Assembly: GCA_964418745.1 (NCBI GenBank) | Contig: CAYQMX010000003.1 | Location: 240,604 to 304,603, forward strand | Reading direction: 5' to 3' | From: Scleromatobacter sp964418745 | Lineage (GTDB): Bacteria > Pseudomonadota > Gammaproteobacteria > Burkholderiales > Burkholderiaceae_C | DNA: 64,000 nt | In this document: positions 17,306 through 25,372 of the stretch, in pieces | Numbering within the stretch: the stretch's first letter is position 1 | Layout: every line of letters begins with the position of its first letter | Made by a program: the position numbers and the translations under genes | Notes under the pieces: generated by a model | The model's database searches: none | What the model was told of the DNA's origin: nothing | Seen by the model: only the letters and a program-made list of their open reading frames with translations

Positions 17306-17324
17306 GGGAATGATAGTCATTCCC
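17306..17324. promoter_or_regulatory. Fur box upstream of the siderophore receptor
   Basis: GGGAATGA and TCATTCCC are perfect 8-base arms around TAG, and the core AATGATAGTCATT closely matches the classical Fur consensus. It lies between the receptor gene (minus) and the SWIB gene (plus), on the receptor side. Confidence 0.85.
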
Positions 17325-17461
17325 ATTACAAAGGTCAACAGGGCGTCACGAGCCGCAACGATCGGCGCGGCCCTACCACAGGTCGTGCACCCCTCCCGCC
17401 ACACCGGCGCCGCCCGGACGGCGTATGCTCGCGCCCTTTCCCGTTTTCAAGAGGTTCCCCG

Positions 17462-17725
17462 ATGGCTACCGCAGCACCCGCCAAGACTTCCGCCTTCATG
17501 AAGGCCCTCAAGCCGAGCCCCGCGCTCGCCGCCGTCGTCGGCGCCGAGCCGCTGCCGCGCACCGCGGTCACCAAGGCCCTGTGGGACTACATCAAGGCCC
17601 ACAACCTGCAGAACCCGGCCAACAAGCGCAACATCCTGTGCGATGCCAAGCTCAAGGCCGTGATGGGCAAGGACGAGGTCACGATGTTCGAGATGACCGG
17701 CCTGGTCGGCAAGCACCTGAGCTGA
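17462..17725 (+). CDS. SWIB/MDM2-domain protein
   Basis: 87-aa single-domain SWIB protein (LPRTAVTKALWDYIKAHNLQ, then a KRNILCD segment and a C-terminal GLVGKHL). SWIB domains are chromatin-associated in eukaryotes, and in chlamydiae they are fused to topoisomerase. Stand-alone short copies are common in Burkholderiales, where the role is unknown but DNA or topoisomerase association is suspected. TATGCT at 17424-17429 is a plausible -10. It is followed by a strong hairpin shared with the convergent nucleoside hydrolase gene. Confidence 0.9.
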   Translation: MATAAPAKTSAFMKALKPSPALAAVVGAEPLPRTAVTKALWDYIKAHNLQNPANKRNILCDAKLKAVMGKDEVTMFEMTGLVGKHLS

Positions 17726-17732
17726 GCCTGCC

Positions 17733-17756
17733 CGCGGCGCGCGACCGCGCGCCGCG
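17733..17756. terminator. Hairpin between convergent genes
   Basis: Perfect 10-bp GC-only stem (CGCGGCGCGC / GCGCGCCGCG) with a GACC loop, fitting exactly between the stop of the SWIB gene (17725) and that of the nucleoside hydrolase (17759). There is no T-tract on either strand, so it may be a transcript-end stabiliser or pause site and not a classical terminator. Confidence 0.5.
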
Positions 17757-17758
17757 TC

Positions 17759-18871
17759 TCAGCGTGCGGGCGCCCTGCCCGCGCTCAGCAGCCTGACGGT
17801 CAGGCGCTCGAAGCGCGCCACGTCGACGTCCTGCACGACCTCGACCTCGCGCTCGCCCAGGCCCGGGCCACGCCCGAGCGGCCAACTGAGCGTGCTGCCG
17901 TAGTCGGCGCCGTCGCCGGCCGCCACGTCCACGAGCATCTTCTGGCTGCGTCGCACCAGCGACGGGTCGAGCCACACCGCGGCCGCCAGTTCGTCCCACA
18001 TCGGGAAGCCTTCGCCGAAGTGGGCGACGTAGCCGGCCACCGGCGTCTTCGCGCGGCCGATCTCGGCATACAGCTCCTTGCGGAAGAACGTGCGGGTCGT
18101 CGGGTCGACCGGCACCTGCAGCACGCGGGGCCAGCCCTCGTGCAGCACGGCCGAGGCCGCCTCGGCATCCCACAGCATGTTGAACTCGCGGCGCGGCGAA
18201 TGGGCGTACTCGTCGGCGAACGCGTTGTCCGCCGCCACCGGGTTGAAGCTGCCGCCCATGAACACCAGCTCGCGCGCCGCCGCGGCGAAGCCGGGATCCT
18301 GGCGCACGGCCAGCGCGAGGTCGGTCAGCGCGCCGCCCATCCACAGCGTCACGCGGCCGGGCTGCGCGTGCACCGCGCGGATCATGAAGTCGACGCCGCG
18401 CTCGGCCTGCACCTTCAACGTCGGCGCGCCGGCGGCCAGCGACGGCACCAGGAACGGGTCGGCATGGTAGTCGGCGCGCGGCTGGCCGCCGAACGACTCC
18501 GTCCAGGCGCCCTTCCACACCAGCGGCCCGTAGCGGCGCTCCCAGGCCTTCATGCGCGCGGCGCTGTTGAGCAGCGGGAAGGCGGCCCCCGCGTAGACCG
18601 GCACGTCGGGGCGGCCGACGATCTCCAGCATGCGCAAGGTCTGTGCGATCTCCTCCTCGCGCCAGCCGTCGCCGCTGCTGACGACGATGCCCAGCACGTC
18701 GACATCGGGCGCCTGCAGCAGCATCAGCACCGAGTTCATGTTGCTGCCGCCGGGGCCGAACAGGTCCTGGTCGACGATGACCTGGCGGCGGTCGGCGGCG
18801 TCGGCCGACGCGCACAGCAGGCAGGCGGCCGCCAGCAGCGAAAGCAGGGTGAAGGAGAGGGAACGGGTCAT
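17759..18871 (-). CDS. Exported nucleoside hydrolase-like protein (IUNH family)
   Basis: 370 aa with a signal peptide (about 1-25, ASADAAD). The family hydrolyses ribonucleosides to base and ribose. Seen: VDQDLFGPGG at 33-42, MGGSFNP, and EFNMLWDAEAA with the conserved Asn and Asp. The usual Ca2+-binding start DxDxGxDD is altered: D34 and D36 are kept, but the position of the Asp pair reads GGSNMN (41-46), so metal binding or activity may differ. The signal peptide indicates extracytoplasmic action, unlike most RihA/B/C enzymes. It is monocistronic and convergent with the SWIB gene. With RNase T2 and the nucleosidase locus it suggests external nucleoside scavenging. Confidence 0.82.
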   Translation of the reverse strand: MTRSLSFTLLSLLAAACLLCASADAADRRQVIVDQDLFGPGGSNMNSVLMLLQAPDVDVLGIVVSSGDGWREEEIAQTLRMLEIVGRPDVPVYAGAAFPLLNSAARMKAWERRYGPLVWKGAWTESFGGQPRADYHADPFLVPSLAAGAPTLKVQAERGVDFMIRAVHAQPGRVTLWMGGALTDLALAVRQDPGFAAAARELVFMGGSFNPVAADNAFADEYAHSPRREFNMLWDAEAASAVLHEGWPRVLQVPVDPTTRTFFRKELYAEIGRAKTPVAGYVAHFGEGFPMWDELAAAVWLDPSLVRRSQKMLVDVAAGDGADYGSTLSWPLGRGPGLGEREVEVVQDVDVARFERLTVRLLSAGRAPAR

Positions 18872-19167
18872 CGGCGGGCGCCTTTCGAGAAGAGGGACGG
18901 GACACCAACGCGGCAAGCAAGGCTCATACCGGCGCCATCGCGGCATGTCCGCGGCGCTCGACGCGCGCCTCCGCTGCCGCCTGGCCGCCCGGCGTGCGCA
19001 GACGCGGCGCCAGGACGCAGCGAGGGTTCACCCGGCGCGGCCCGGAGGCGTACCGGCCGCATCGACCCGCCATGCGGGCTGTCCGGGCGCGCCGCGCCAG
19101 GGCGCCGGCGCTTCCGCTACGATCCGTCCACCTTCCCCTCGCCAACCGCCCGCCGCGCCGCCGCCTC

Positions 19168-19908
19168 TTGAACCCGGAAACCGCCCTCGCCGAATTGCGC
19201 CTGACCACGCGCGCCGAGCACGATCGCATGGAGGGCCTGCTGCGCCTGGCCGAGCCGATGACGCTCGCCCGCTACGCGACGATCCTGGCGGGATTCGACA
19301 GCTTCCTGCGCACCTGGGAGCCCCGCGTCCATGCCGCGCTGCCGCAGCGCCTGCAGGCCTGGTTCCGCGCGCGCCGGCGCGGCGGTTTCGCCAGCGCCGA
19401 CGTCGAGTGGCTGCGCGCGGTGGCGGGCGTCGACCCGGTGGCCATGCCGGCGCCGCTGGCCGCCACGCTGCCGCTGGGCGACCTCGCGGAGGTGCTGGGC
19501 TCGCTGTACGTGATCGAGGAAGCGGCCGTCGGCGGTCGCGCGCTCGTCGCTCCCCTCAAGCGCACGCTGGGACTGGGCCAGGGTCGGGGGGCCAGCTTCT
19601 TCCACGGCTTCGGCGGCGAGACCGGCGTGATGTGGAACAACTTCCGCGTGCTGGCGTCGCTGGAGATCGGCGATTCCTCGCGCGATTCCGTGCGCGCCTG
19701 CCAGAGCGCACGCCGCACCTTCGCCGCGCTGAACGACCTGTTCGCGCCGCTGGCGCCGCCGACCGGGCCGGCACCGGAAGCCGAGCCGGCGCGCGAAGCG
19801 GCCCCGCAGGCGATCGCGCCGGCGCTGCTGGCGGCCTTCGGCGCGGCCGACGACGCCACGCTCGTCGAGCTGCCGATCGGCGACGGGATCGACGGCGCGG
19901 CTTCCTAG
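19168..19908 (+). CDS. Heme oxygenase (biliverdin-producing family)
   Basis: 246 aa from the TTG at 19168. The N-terminal motif LAELRLTTRAEHDRMEGLL contains the expected proximal heme ligand (H18), and GASFFHGFGGETG (about 140-152) is the distal helix region with the flexible glycines. It opens heme to biliverdin, iron and CO in the cytosol, either for iron release or to supply chromophore. The start is uncertain: an in-frame ATG at 19072 would add 32 Arg-rich residues, but a -10-like TACGAT at 19118-19123 lies between them and favours the shorter form. No bacteriophytochrome gene is in view. The stop codon overlaps that of the convergent lipoprotein gene in a shared CTAG. Confidence 0.85.
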   Translation: MNPETALAELRLTTRAEHDRMEGLLRLAEPMTLARYATILAGFDSFLRTWEPRVHAALPQRLQAWFRARRRGGFASADVEWLRAVAGVDPVAMPAPLAATLPLGDLAEVLGSLYVIEEAAVGGRALVAPLKRTLGLGQGRGASFFHGFGGETGVMWNNFRVLASLEIGDSSRDSVRACQSARRTFAALNDLFAPLAPPTGPAPEAEPAREAAPQAIAPALLAAFGAADDATLVELPIGDGIDGAAS

Positions 19909-20321
19909 CTGCCGCAGCCCGGGCCGTCGAAGGTCCAGGTGCTGACCTTGCCGTTCTCGACCAGGAAGCGCGTGGTGCAGGTCAGCGCCGTCGGCTGGCC
20001 CACCGGGGTCGTCACGCCCACGCCGCCGCCCACCGAGGTGTGCGCGCCGCCGAAGCCGAAGCCGCCGATGCTGAAGCTGACCGTGGGCGGCGGCACGGCG
20101 CCGTTGGTGACGACATAGGTGAGCCACCGGCCGCCGCCGATCTGCTCTTCGGCCGCCGGCTTGCCCCAGCGCGCGCGCAGCGTGTCCTCGGGCGCGCCCT
20201 GCCACTGGCTCAAGGCCTGCTCGTAGGCCGCGCGGCCCGAGGCCGGCGCGGCGCAGCCCCCGGCCAGGACGGCGAGCGCCAGCGCGGCGCTCGGGAACAG
20301 GGATCGGGTCATCGCACGCAT
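19905..20321 (-). CDS. Small lipoprotein
   Basis: 138 aa. Lipoprotein signal peptide with LAGGC (Cys 23), then a SmpA-like WQGAPEDTLRARWGKP segment, a Gly-rich middle (IGGFGFGGAHTSVGGG) and a final CTTRFLVENGKVSTWTFDG strand pair. Such short lipoproteins, common in Burkholderiales, are outer-membrane anchored and of unknown role. ATG 20321 is chosen because AAGGAG precedes it with proper spacing. Its stop overlaps that of heme oxygenase. It diverges from the TetR gene. Confidence 0.82.
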   Translation of the reverse strand: MRAMTRSLFPSAALALAVLAGGCAAPASGRAAYEQALSQWQGAPEDTLRARWGKPAAEEQIGGGRWLTYVVTNGAVPPPTVSFSIGGFGFGGAHTSVGGGVGVTTPVGQPTALTCTTRFLVENGKVSTWTFDGPGCGS

Positions 20322-20401
20322 CACGGTCTCCTTGCAGGAAGGGCTCTGCCCGGATGATGCACCCTGCGGGCCGCCAGCCCCCTGCGCCGCCCTGGTCTTA
20401 T

Positions 20402-20440
20402 TCATGATGCTTGACATCCATTAATCATGATGACTACACT
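20402..20440 (+). promoter_or_regulatory. tetR promoter with paired TCATGATG repeats
   Basis: TTGACA at 20411-20416 and TACACT at 20435-20440 with an 18-base spacer form a good sigma-70 promoter for the TetR gene. TCATGATG occurs at 20402-20409 and again at 20425-20432, next to the -35 and within the spacer, each centred on the palindrome TCATGA. This is a likely autoregulatory operator. Confidence 0.6.
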
Positions 20441-20472
20441 TTAAAAACACATTCTCTCCAGACGGAACCGAC

Positions 20473-21084
20473 ATGCCGCGCGTCTCCCGGGCCGAAGCCG
20501 AAACCCATCGCGAACAGATCACCGAGGCCTCGTCGCGGCTGTTCAAGGAGCGCGGCATCAACGGCGTCAGCGTGTCCGACCTGATGGGCGCCGCCGGGCT
20601 CACCCACGGCGGCTTCTACGGCCACTTCGAGTCCAAGGACGCGCTGGCCGGCGTCGCCGTCGCCCACGCCTTCGAGCAGGCCGGCGAGCGCTGGAAGAAG
20701 CGCATCGCCGGCAAGCCCGACGGCCCGGCCCGGCGCGCCGCGGTGGTGGACAAGTTCCTCACCGCGCAAAGCGTGCGCAACGTCGGCCTGGGCTGCCCGA
20801 CCGTGGCGCTGGCCACCGATGTCGCGCGCCAGGACGCCGCCGCGCCGATCCGCGCCGCCTACCTGGACGGGCTGGAGTCGCTGGTGCAGCTGCTCGCCGA
20901 GGTCGAGGACGGCCCCGACGCCGCCGCACGCCGCAGCGCCGCGCTGGCCGACTACGCCACGATGGCCGGGGCCTTGCTGCTGGCCCGCGCCACCGAAGGG
21001 GCGCCGCTGTCGGCCGAGCTGCTGGCGGCGGCGCGCGAGCGCCTGCTGCCCGCGCATGACGGCAACACCACGAAGGACGCCTGA
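20473..21084 (+). CDS. TetR/AcrR-family transcriptional regulator
   Basis: 203 aa. N-terminal TetR helix-turn-helix (about 11-57: EQITEASSRLFKERGINGVS, LTHGGFYGHFESKDAL), with C-terminal ligand-binding helices like those of the AcrR/NemR-type group (PTVALATDVARQD). It probably represses itself and the MFS gene 2 bases downstream, with which it is clearly co-transcribed. Paired repeats over its promoter support autoregulation. The ligand is unknown. Confidence 0.93.
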   Translation: MPRVSRAEAETHREQITEASSRLFKERGINGVSVSDLMGAAGLTHGGFYGHFESKDALAGVAVAHAFEQAGERWKKRIAGKPDGPARRAAVVDKFLTAQSVRNVGLGCPTVALATDVARQDAAAPIRAAYLDGLESLVQLLAEVEDGPDAAARRSAALADYATMAGALLLARATEGAPLSAELLAAARERLLPAHDGNTTKDA

Positions 21085-21086
21085 GC

Positions 21087-22367
21087 ATGTTCGCCACCCC
21101 CGTCGCCCACTGGTTCGGCCGCCGCGGCATCCACTTCTCGTGGGTCGTCATGGGCATCGCCTTCCTGACCATGCTGACCTCGTCGGCCGCGCTGGGACTG
21201 CCCGGCGCCTTCCTGCGCCCGCTCAGCCAGGAGTTCGGCTGGAGCACCGACCAGATTTCCGGTGCGATCGCGCTGCGCTTCGCGCTGTACGGCCTGATCG
21301 GGCCGTTCGCCGCCGTGCTGATGGAGCGCTACGGCCTGCGCCGCATCATCTGCAGCGCGCTGCTGCTGATCGCCACCGGCATGGTGCTGGCCACGCGCAT
21401 GACCGCGCTGTGGCAACTGGTCGTGCTGTGGGGGCTGGTGCTGGGCGTCGGCTCGGGCCTGACCGCGCTGGTGCTGGGCGCCACGGTGGCCAACCGCTGG
21501 TTCGAGCAGCGGCGCGGGCTGGTGATGGGCATGCTCACCGCCAGCTCGGCCACCGGCCAGCTCATCTTCCTGCCGATCGCGGCCTCGCTCATCGAGCACC
21601 ATGGCTGGCGCATCGCGGTGATCCCGGTCTTCGCGAGCTGCCTGGTCGTCGCCGGCCTGGCGTTCTGCCTGCTGCGCGACCGCCCGAAGGAGCTGGACCT
21701 GCTGCCGTTCGGCGCCGATCCGACGCGACCCGACCCGGCGCCGGCCGCGTGGCGGCCCTCGTTCGCCGAGCCGATCCGCACGCTCGCCTCGGTCTCGCGC
21801 AGCGGCACCTTCTGGGTGCTGTTCGGCACCTTCTTCGTCTGCGGCCTGAGCACCAGCGGGCTGATCCAGACGCACTTCATCTCGCTGTGCGGCGACTACG
21901 GGCTGGGCGCCGTGCCGGCCGCGTCGGTGCTGGCCACGATCGGCGCGTGCGACTTCGTCGGCACCATCGCCTCGGGCTGGCTGTCCGACCGCTACGACGT
22001 GCGCAAGCTGCTGTTCTGGTACTACGGGCTGCGCGGCCTGTCGCTGTTGTGGCTGCCGCACTCGACGTTCACCGTGGTCGGGCTGTCGCTGTTCGCGGTG
22101 TTCTACGGACTCGACTGGGTGGCCACGGTGCCGCCCACCGTGCGCCTGACCGGCGCCGCGTTCGACAAGCAGCGCGCGCCGATGATCTTCGGCTGGATCT
22201 TCGCGGGCCACCAGCTCGGCGGCGCCGTCGCCGCCTACGGTGCCGGCCTGACGCGCACCGTGATGAGCTCCTACAGCCCGGCCCTGTATGCCGCGGGCCT
22301 GGCCTGCATCGTCGCGGCGGTGGCGATCTTCCTGGTCAAGCGGCCGCCGCCGGTCCGCGTGGCCTGA
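21087..22367 (+). CDS. Major facilitator superfamily transporter
   Basis: 426-aa inner-membrane protein with about 12 hydrophobic helices, the MFS loop 2-3 region MERYGLRRI and a central cytosolic loop around residue 210-235 (RPKELDLLPFGADPTRPDP). Sequence and length are of the monocarboxylate/oxalate-formate antiporter-like type (GAFLRPLSQEFGWSTDQISGA). It starts 2 bases after the TetR stop, so it is probably an inducible exporter or importer controlled by that regulator. The substrate cannot be read from the sequence. Confidence 0.9.
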   Translation: MFATPVAHWFGRRGIHFSWVVMGIAFLTMLTSSAALGLPGAFLRPLSQEFGWSTDQISGAIALRFALYGLIGPFAAVLMERYGLRRIICSALLLIATGMVLATRMTALWQLVVLWGLVLGVGSGLTALVLGATVANRWFEQRRGLVMGMLTASSATGQLIFLPIAASLIEHHGWRIAVIPVFASCLVVAGLAFCLLRDRPKELDLLPFGADPTRPDPAPAAWRPSFAEPIRTLASVSRSGTFWVLFGTFFVCGLSTSGLIQTHFISLCGDYGLGAVPAASVLATIGACDFVGTIASGWLSDRYDVRKLLFWYYGLRGLSLLWLPHSTFTVVGLSLFAVFYGLDWVATVPPTVRLTGAAFDKQRAPMIFGWIFAGHQLGGAVAAYGAGLTRTVMSSYSPALYAAGLACIVAAVAIFLVKRPPPVRVA

Positions 22368-22447
22368 AGGGGCGTGCCGGGGCGCACGGGTATGCGGGTT
22401 GCCGAATCTGGCGCAGCAATCCATCCACCCCAACCCAGGAGCCGCCC

Positions 22448-22960
22448 ATGCCCGCCACCCAGACCGCCACGCCCGCCCCGGCCCGCACGCACGAGCCCGC
22501 GGAAGACGCCCTGCAACTGCTGATGTCCGAACACCGCGAGGTCGAGGCGATGTTCGCACGCTACCGCCAGCTGGTCGACGCCGGCGACCGCGGCGACGAG
22601 CGCATGCTGCTGGCCAGCCAGATCTGCGTCGCGCTGGCGGTGCACACCCAGGTCGAGGAGGAGATCCTGTACCCGGCCGCCCGCACGGTGCTGACGCGTG
22701 ACGAGGACATCGTCGACGAGGCCTACGTCGAGCACGCCGGCGCCAAGAGCCTGGTCGCGCAGCTGAAGACGATGACCAGCGACCAGCCGCTCTACGACGC
22801 CAAGGTCAAGGTGCTGGGCGAGTACATCGCCCACCACGTCAAGGAAGAGGAAACCGAGTTCTTCCCCAAGCTGCGCCGTACCGCGCTGGACCTGGACGCG
22901 CTCGGCCGGCAGATCGCGGCACGCAAGACGGCGCTGATGGCGACGCCGGAGCCGACTTGA
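22448..22960 (+). CDS. Hemerythrin HHE-domain protein
   Basis: 170 aa. Diiron four-helix protein with candidate ligands H29 (LMSEHREVE), H66 and E70 (VHTQVEEE), H96 (VEHAGAK), and H130 with E134 (HHVKEEE). Such single-domain proteins bind O2 or NO, or protect against nitrosative and oxidative stress in the cytosol. The N-terminal 20 residues are Pro/Ala-rich and disordered-looking. It is transcribed alone and followed by a stem-loop terminator. Confidence 0.9.
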   Translation: MPATQTATPAPARTHEPAEDALQLLMSEHREVEAMFARYRQLVDAGDRGDERMLLASQICVALAVHTQVEEEILYPAARTVLTRDEDIVDEAYVEHAGAKSLVAQLKTMTSDQPLYDAKVKVLGEYIAHHVKEEETEFFPKLRRTALDLDALGRQIAARKTALMATPEPT

Positions 22961-23014
22961 GGCGAGGCGCTCCCCCTTACCCTACCCAAAACACGGTACG
23001 GGGTATTCCACGAG

Positions 23015-23040
23015 AAGCGCTCCCCGGGGCGCTTTCTTCA
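23015..23040 (+). terminator. Rho-independent terminator after the hemerythrin gene
   Basis: AAGCGC and GCGCTT arms around a self-complementary TCCCCGGG core, followed by TCTTC. It lies 55 bases after the hemerythrin stop and before the RNase T2 gene. Confidence 0.65.
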
Positions 23041-23184
23041 TGGGCGCGACGCGTGCGTGGTGAGCCGCCAGGGCTGCGGACGCAGGCGCGGCACCCCTGT
23101 GATTTGTCATGCGTGCGTGCTGGAATCCGGGCCGGTCGGGCGCCACGAGCGCGCGACTGTCCACAAACCCTGGAGAACCGAACC

Positions 23185-23934
23185 ATGCACCCGTCCCCGA
23201 CCCTGCGCGCGCTCGCCTGCGCCGCCCTCGCCGCCGCCCTGGCGCCAACCGCGCACGCCGCCTCCCCCGTGGAGAACTACGCCCTGGCCATCAGCTGGGA
23301 GCCCGCGTTCTGCCTGACCGTGTCGGGCAAGCCCGAATGCGCCAGCGAGACGCCCACCCGCCAGGACGCGCACGCGTTCTCGCTGCACGGCCTGTGGCCG
23401 CAGAGCGGCTCGTACTGCGGCGCCACGGCGGCGCAGAAGGCCAACGACCAGGCCGGCAAGTGGTCGCTGCTGCCGGCCGTCGTGCTGCAGGCCGCCACCG
23501 AGGCGGCGCTGCAGGTCGCGGAACCCGGCACGCAGTCGTACCTCGAGCGCCACGAATGGATCGAGCACGGCACCTGTTCCGGCCTGTCGCAGCAGAACTT
23601 CTTCGCGCCGACGCTGGCGATGCTGGCCGGCATCAACGCCAGCAACCTCGGTGCCACCGTGGCCGCAAACGTCGGCGGCCACGTGACCCTGGCCCAGCTG
23701 CAGGCCGCGGCGGCGCTGGACTACGGCACCTACGCGAAGACCGACATCGAGTACCTGTGCATCAGCTCGGGCGGCAAGTCGTACCTGGAGGAGGTGCGGT
23801 TCCACATGCGCCTGCCCAGCCCGCTGCCGACCACCGTGCAGTCGTCGTACATGGCCAAGCCCGTCAATCCGGCATCGGCCAGCCAGCTGTGCAAGAGCGG
23901 CACGTCGCTCTACGTCCGGGCGGTAGCCAACTGA
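23185..23934 (+). CDS. Secreted ribonuclease T2 family protein
   Basis: 249 aa with a signal peptide (about 1-25, PTAHAA). Endoribonuclease of the RNase I/T2 family, which cuts RNA via a 2',3'-cyclic phosphate intermediate in the periplasm. Both active-site segments are visible: SLHGLWP (H68) and HEWIEHGTC (H123, E124, H128). The Lys usual between the Trp and the second His is Glu (E127) here. Several Cys (43, 52, 78, 131 and later ones) suit disulfides. Likely role is degradation of external RNA for nutrient use, in line with the exported nucleosidases in this window. Confidence 0.93.
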   Translation: MHPSPTLRALACAALAAALAPTAHAASPVENYALAISWEPAFCLTVSGKPECASETPTRQDAHAFSLHGLWPQSGSYCGATAAQKANDQAGKWSLLPAVVLQAATEAALQVAEPGTQSYLERHEWIEHGTCSGLSQQNFFAPTLAMLAGINASNLGATVAANVGGHVTLAQLQAAAALDYGTYAKTDIEYLCISSGGKSYLEEVRFHMRLPSPLPTTVQSSYMAKPVNPASASQLCKSGTSLYVRAVAN

Positions 23935-23958
23935 GGCCGCGCGGCGGCGACCCGGGCG

Positions 23959-25191
23959 TCACGGCGCCATCGTGCCGCTGCCCTCGCCGACGCGGTCGCT
24001 GCCGCCCAGCAGCTCGCCGATCGCCCGCAGGTCGTCGACGCGGTCGCAGATCGCCTTGAGCGCCATCAGGATGGGCGTGCCCAGCAGCAGGCCCCACACG
24101 CCCCACAGCCAGCCCCAGGCCAGGACGCCGATGAACACCACGACGGCGTTGAGCCGGCTGGTGCGGCTGGTCAGCCACGGCGTGACGATGTAGCCGGAGA
24201 TGATGTGCAGCACGATGGAGACGCTGCCCACGGCCACGGCCATCTGCGGCGTTCCGAACTGCAGCAGGGCGACCACGGCCGAGGCGCCGCAGATCGCCAC
24301 CGTGCCCACGTAGGGCACCAGGTTGAGCACGCCGGCGAGCACGCCCCACACGGCGGCGTTGTTGACACCCAGCGCCCAGAACGCCAGCCCGGTGGCGACG
24401 CCGACGACGGCGCTGGTGAGCAGCTGGACCAGCAGGTAGCGCTGGATCTGCTCGGTGATCTCGTCGAGTGCCTGGACGGTGATCTTGCGCTTGCCGAAGC
24501 TGGGCCCGGCGATCCTGGCGAGCTTGCGGCGGAAGGTGTCGCCCGCGGCCAGCAGGAAATACGTGATGAACGCGACCACCAGCACCTGCGCCGCGGCCTC
24601 GGCGGCGCGCATCGTGCCGGTGAACAGGTAGTCCTGGATGTTGAAGGTCGGCTTGACGATCTGCACCTTGGAGACGCCGGGCGTGGGCTTCGCGTTGCCG
24701 TCGGTGGCCTGGGACAGCGTCGCGGCGGCCTTCTGCACCTGGTCCATGGTCGACGGGCTGGGGTCGCGCAGCCGCGGGTGCAGCGTGTCGCGCAGCTTCT
24801 GGGCCGCGTCGGGCAGCGAGGCGATCAGGTTGTTGGCCTGGTCGGTCAGCGACCAGGTGCCCCAGGCCAGGCCGCCCACCAGCGCGACCATCACCACGCC
24901 GGCGCCCAGCGCGCGCGGCGCCCCCACGCGCACGAGACGGTCGACGAGCGGGGTGAGCGCGTAGCTGAACATCATGCCCATCAGCACGGGGATCACGATC
25001 GCGCCGGCCCATTGCAGCGCGTACAGGCCCAGCAGCGAGGCGATGACGATGGTCGACGTGCTGCGCACGTCCAGCGGCACGCGCAGCAGGACGCGCTCCT
25101 TCTCGCGCGGGGCCTCGTCGGTGGCCGCCAGCACCTGCACCGGCAGCTCGAGGGTCTCGTCGGACGACGGGATGACGTGCACCGAGCTCAT
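23959..25191 (-). CDS. AI-2E family transporter (PerM/YdiK-like permease)
   Basis: 410-aa inner-membrane protein: a cytosolic N-terminus of about 50 residues, paired helices (LGLYALQWAGAIVIPVLMG), a hydrophilic extracellular loop at about 130-200, then five further helices with the family segment GVLNLVPYVGT, and a C-terminal charged tail. Family members have been linked to autoinducer-2 export or Na+/H+ antiport, and the substrate of most, including this one, is unknown. ATG 25191 is chosen; longer upstream frames run into non-coding-looking sequence. Convergent with RNase T2. Confidence 0.88.
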   Translation of the reverse strand: MSSVHVIPSSDETLELPVQVLAATDEAPREKERVLLRVPLDVRSTSTIVIASLLGLYALQWAGAIVIPVLMGMMFSYALTPLVDRLVRVGAPRALGAGVVMVALVGGLAWGTWSLTDQANNLIASLPDAAQKLRDTLHPRLRDPSPSTMDQVQKAAATLSQATDGNAKPTPGVSKVQIVKPTFNIQDYLFTGTMRAAEAAAQVLVVAFITYFLLAAGDTFRRKLARIAGPSFGKRKITVQALDEITEQIQRYLLVQLLTSAVVGVATGLAFWALGVNNAAVWGVLAGVLNLVPYVGTVAICGASAVVALLQFGTPQMAVAVGSVSIVLHIISGYIVTPWLTSRTSRLNAVVVFIGVLAWGWLWGVWGLLLGTPILMALKAICDRVDDLRAIGELLGGSDRVGEGSGTMAP

Positions 25192-25359
25192 CGCCGCGAC
25201 CCGATCGCGCTGCGTAGCCGGCCTGCATCGGTGGGTCTCATCATCGTCTCCGCGTTCTTGTCGAGTCGGATCCAGTGTGGGGCGGCGAACCCCGGATCGT
25301 GGTAGGCCGAGCGCATGACCGCGTGTAGGACAGCCGGCGGAACGCGGGCGGCCCGCTGC

Positions 25360-25365
25360 CATAAT
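25360..25365 (+). promoter_or_regulatory. -10 element of a probable leaderless promoter
   Basis: CATAAT ends 7 bases before the ATG of the receiver-domain gene at 25373, so transcription would begin at or within a base of the start codon. No ribosome site fits in between. Confidence 0.45.
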
Positions 25366-25372
25366 CCGCCGC

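Noticed and set aside
14977..17313. A 778-codon plus-strand frame opposite the siderophore receptor
   Set aside because: Shadow frame without domains; the receptor on the minus strand is complete from signal peptide to terminal Phe.
17733..17756. Classical terminator for SWIB or nucleoside hydrolase
   Set aside because: The stem is excellent but no T-tract follows on either strand, so only a hairpin is claimed with moderate confidence.
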